From the NCBI GenBank assembly GCA_041391665.1, contig JAWKNO010000002.1:248001-312000 (forward strand): a DNA stretch of 64,000 nt, read 5' to 3'. The notes under the pieces are model-generated. The model was not told where the DNA came from. It made no database searches and saw nothing but the letters and a program-made list of their open reading frames with translations. Positions 61,749 through 64,000 of this stretch are shown piece by piece. Source of the stretch: Bacteroidia bacterium. GTDB lineage: Bacteria > Bacteroidota > Bacteroidia > J057. Numbering within the stretch: position 1 is the first letter of the stretch; each line of letters starts with the position of its first letter. A program made the position numbers and the translations under genes.

Positions 61749-64000
61749 TCATTTTTTAATCACGGTTTGTCTGTAATCCCGGGAAAATCTGTTTCTGATG
61801 TTGATATAATAAATGCCGGGAGATAATCCGGCAAGCGAAACAGGATGTGTACCCGGGGTGACAACTCTTCTCATAATAAATTTTCCATGAATATCTGAGA
61901 GGATCAGTTCGTAAGGATGATTGTCTGAAATGGTTACAAACATCTGGTCCTCCACCGGGTTGGGATAAACAGAAATGATGCCTTCGTACAGATTTACTGC
62001 GATTGTCGGACTATATTGATATTTTCCGTCAAAATCTACTTGTCTCAGGCGATAATAGGCAAGTCCCGGTATCGGCTGTGTGTCTGTAAACTGATAGTTT
62101 TCAGGTTTACTGCTGGTACCTGCTGCAGTGACTTTGCCAAGATTATTCCAACTCTGCTGATCCTCGCTCCGCTCGATAGCAAAGAAATGGGTGTTTAACT
62201 CAGTGGCAGTGATCCATTCAAGTAAAACCGTTTTCTCCTCAGGTTTTCCGGTAAAACTGAGCCATTCGACAGGAAAAGCATCTGCTTCACCTCCGGTGAA
62301 GTCAGAGAAACCGGTCACTGTGCCGGTGATGAGGTTACTTCCGGTAGATACAGCTCCCAGGTCAGTCCAGCTGCCTCCGGAATATTTTCCTCCGTGAATA
62401 TTGCTTTCCGTACCGTTGATGTCATTGTCATCATACTGCGCTGAGACGTTACAGCTAAATCCGCTGATACCACTGCTACTGACGGTCCAATATCGACTAA
62501 TGTAGTCAGTCGTGCTGTTGTTATTGAGGTGTTTGGAAGCTGCCAGTCCTACTGTGGCATAACCTGTGCTGAATGAACCAGAAGTAAAATTGAGGGTGAT
62601 GGGCGAATACACAGTACCATCGCCTACAGGGAAGAGAAAAGCATCTGCACCACTGTAATCTTTTCGGAGTGAACCTGTTCTGGCATCTATATGGCTGCTG
62701 TTGCCTGGCGAACCTGAGACTGAGGCCGCACTTCCCATAGTAAGCGTATTGGCGTTAAGATCGAGTATACCTGCGGTAAGTCCAAGCGCACCGTTTACCG
62801 TTACAGATCCTCCCAGCGTGACACCATTGGCCCGGTTGAGGGTCAGGTTGTTGAGGGTTACAGCGGATAAAGATGTGCTCGCACCGGCACCGCCAATTGT
62901 GATATTGGACGAACTTCCGCCAGTGAGTGTCCCCGAAGTTTGAGAAACGGCTCCGTTAATGGTAAGGGTGTTGGCACCGATGGAAAGCGCGCCGCTGGTC
63001 AGTGTGAGGCTCGTGCTGGTGGTTATATCCTGCTCCATGGTGACACCCGCACTGTTGTTGATGGTCATTGTGCCAAAGGTAGAAGTGCCGGTACCGCGGA
63101 TGGCCTGTGCGGCAGTTCCTGAGAATGTAACTGTCCCGGTAGTCGTAAAAACACCCGCATTGTAGTAGTCTCCGGAGAGTGTGAGGTTTCCGGAGTGGCT
63201 GAAAGTAATGCCTGCATCGAGATAGAAATTGCGAGCTGAAATATTGGAAGAAGTGGGTAGGTTACTTCCAGCCCAATTGAATATGCCTACATCTTCAGTT
63301 GAAGGAACAGAAGCATTGCCCCAGTTGTCGGCATTACTCCAGTCGCTGTTCTCGCTTCCAATCCAGGTGTTGAACGGAGTCGCCTCCACCCAGTCGGAGG
63401 CGGGTGTCATATTGGTCAGCGTACCGTTATTGCCATTGGAACTATAGTCATAAACCGTAGTATTGCCCGCATCAGCCTGCTGATCAAAGCGGAAATACCC
63501 CACAAGATTCGATTCGTTGCCTTCCAGCGTGCGGTCTTTATAGGCCCGGATTTCCGCTTCGCTCCGGACAGAAGACCACAGCCGTACCTCGTCAATGATT
63601 CCTGAGAAAGGGCCCACGATGGCAGTATTGGAAGAAATATATTTGCAGCCAATGCTTCGAAAATCACTATTCTGCCCGGTAGCCGATAAGGTGGCCGTAT
63701 TGGCATCTAGCACGCCGTTGATGTACAATTTTACCAGCCCGTCTCCATCACGAGTAGCTGCCAAGTGGGTCCATGTACCTGTGGGAATCGTTTTTGCAGA
63801 ATTCACTCCCGCATTCCACGAGGAACCATCCCCAAAATTGATATGCAGATTATTGGTGCTGGTGATAGAGAAAGAATTGATTAAATTCTTGGTGAATATT
63901 TCCGAAAAAGCTTCTGCCGATCCCCGCCAATATACCCAGGCCTCCATCGTCACTGTTCCCAGATTTTCCAATACATCTCCCATGTTTACATGATCATCTG
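61749..64000 (-). CDS. LamG-domain surface protein with T9SS sorting domain, N-terminus beyond the window
   Basis: The frame is open to the right edge of the window, where DDHVNMGDVLENLG looks like the inside of a LamG domain, so the signal peptide and probably a first LamG domain are missing; 750 residues are visible. It has the same order as the neighbouring protein: LamG (with DEVRLWSSVRSEAEI), a beta-rich region with many TLTSGALSIGANTLTI-type rungs, SGFSDFTGGEAD, a fibronectin-like FPVEWLSFTGKP module and a T9SS type A end. It is the first visible gene of the array, so the array's promoter lies outside. Confidence 0.85.
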   Translation of the reverse strand, partial: DDHVNMGDVLENLGTVTMEAWVYWRGSAEAFSEIFTKNLINSFSITSTNNLHINFGDGSSWNAGVNSAKTIPTGTWTHLAATRDGDGLVKLYINGVLDANTATLSATGQNSDFRSIGCKYISSNTAIVGPFSGIIDEVRLWSSVRSEAEIRAYKDRTLEGNESNLVGYFRFDQQADAGNTTVYDYSSNGNNGTLTNMTPASDWVEATPFNTWIGSENSDWSNADNWGNASVPSTEDVGIFNWAGSNLPTSSNISARNFYLDAGITFSHSGNLTLSGDYYNAGVFTTTGTVTFSGTAAQAIRGTGTSTFGTMTINNSAGVTMEQDITTSTSLTLTSGALSIGANTLTINGAVSQTSGTLTGGSSSNITIGGAGASTSLSAVTLNNLTLNRANGVTLGGSVTVNGALGLTAGILDLNANTLTMGSAASVSGSPGNSSHIDARTGSLRKDYSGADAFLFPVGDGTVYSPITLNFTSGSFSTGYATVGLAASKHLNNNSTTDYISRYWTVSSSGISGFSCNVSAQYDDNDINGTESNIHGGKYSGGSWTDLGAVSTGSNLITGTVTGFSDFTGGEADAFPVEWLSFTGKPEEKTVLLEWITATELNTHFFAIERSEDQQSWNNLGKVTAAGTSSKPENYQFTDTQPIPGLAYYRLRQVDFDGKYQYSPTIAVNLYEGIISVYPNPVEDQMFVTISDNHPYELILSDIHGKFIMRRVVTPGTHPVSLAGLSPGIYYINIRNRFSRDYRQTVIKK

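Noticed and set aside
1..64000. tRNA, rRNA, IS element, prophage or toxin-antitoxin genes
   Set aside because: I looked in all gaps and found no cloverleaf, inverted terminal repeats, transposase or phage gene.

Overview
The window comes from a chromosome of the phylum Bacteroidota, most likely a free-living, environmental Saprospiria- or Cytophagia-like member; the phylum is firm and the class is a guess. The evidence is a SusC/SusD pair, seven proteins ending in a type IX secretion (T9SS) C-terminal sorting domain, the lineage-typical gene strings dut-TPR-DUF4292-EnvC-like and yajC-YbbR-coaE, and promoters of the form TTTG-N(18-21)-TAnnTTTG. No tRNA, rRNA, CRISPR array, transposase or prophage gene was seen. 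Most of the window is ordinary chromosome; the accessory-looking part is 52.5-64 kb.

Region by region: 1-5.2 kb (+) is a reductive pyrimidine-degradation operon (dihydropyrimidinase, ureidopropionase-type amidase, PreT, PreA), followed by a small membrane protein and a GNAT. 5.1-9.7 kb (-) holds a catalytically degenerate EnvC-like protein, a DUF4292 lipoprotein, a TPR lipoprotein, dut and a pterin dehydratase. 9.8-14.4 kb (+) has a TlpA-like thioredoxin, a T9SS beta-helix protein and a histidinol-phosphatase-type PHP enzyme. 14.5-21.4 kb has a DUF1573 protein, a copper-type P-ATPase, a SET-domain protein behind an attenuator-like RNA, a lipoprotein, an Rrf2 regulator and a DASS/SLC13 permease. 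21.4-24.4 kb (-) has fabD, a divergent plsY and an isolated nuoD. 24.5-30 kb (+) has a leucine-dehydrogenase-type enzyme, nusB, an isocitrate-dehydrogenase-type enzyme, a second DUF1573 protein under a double-palindrome operator, yajC, a YbbR protein and coaE.

30-42.7 kb has an SGNH-fold lipoprotein that appears to have lost its catalytic residues next to a FadL-type porin, a glycosyltransferase with a DUF3352-like protein, a second degenerate M23 protein, and a tightly overlapping GNAT-ampG-nagZ muropeptide-recycling operon. Four perfect DnaA boxes cluster at 37.4-37.7 kb. 40.9-48.2 kb (-) has a T9SS FG-GAP/ASPIC protein and a SusC-SusD-lipoprotein uptake operon. 48.5-52.5 kb has accD (+), trxA (-) and mutS (-). 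52.5-64 kb (-) is a tandem T9SS secretome locus: an arylsulfotransferase-like protein, three LamG proteins and a DUF285 repeat protein sharing shuffled C-terminal modules.

The most noteworthy observations are the DnaA-box cluster, the operator pair in front of the second DUF1573 gene, the pseudo-enzymes of the cell envelope (two M23, one SGNH), the attenuator-like element between copA and the SET gene, and the modular LamG/DUF285 T9SS array. No clearly new defence or mobile system was found.
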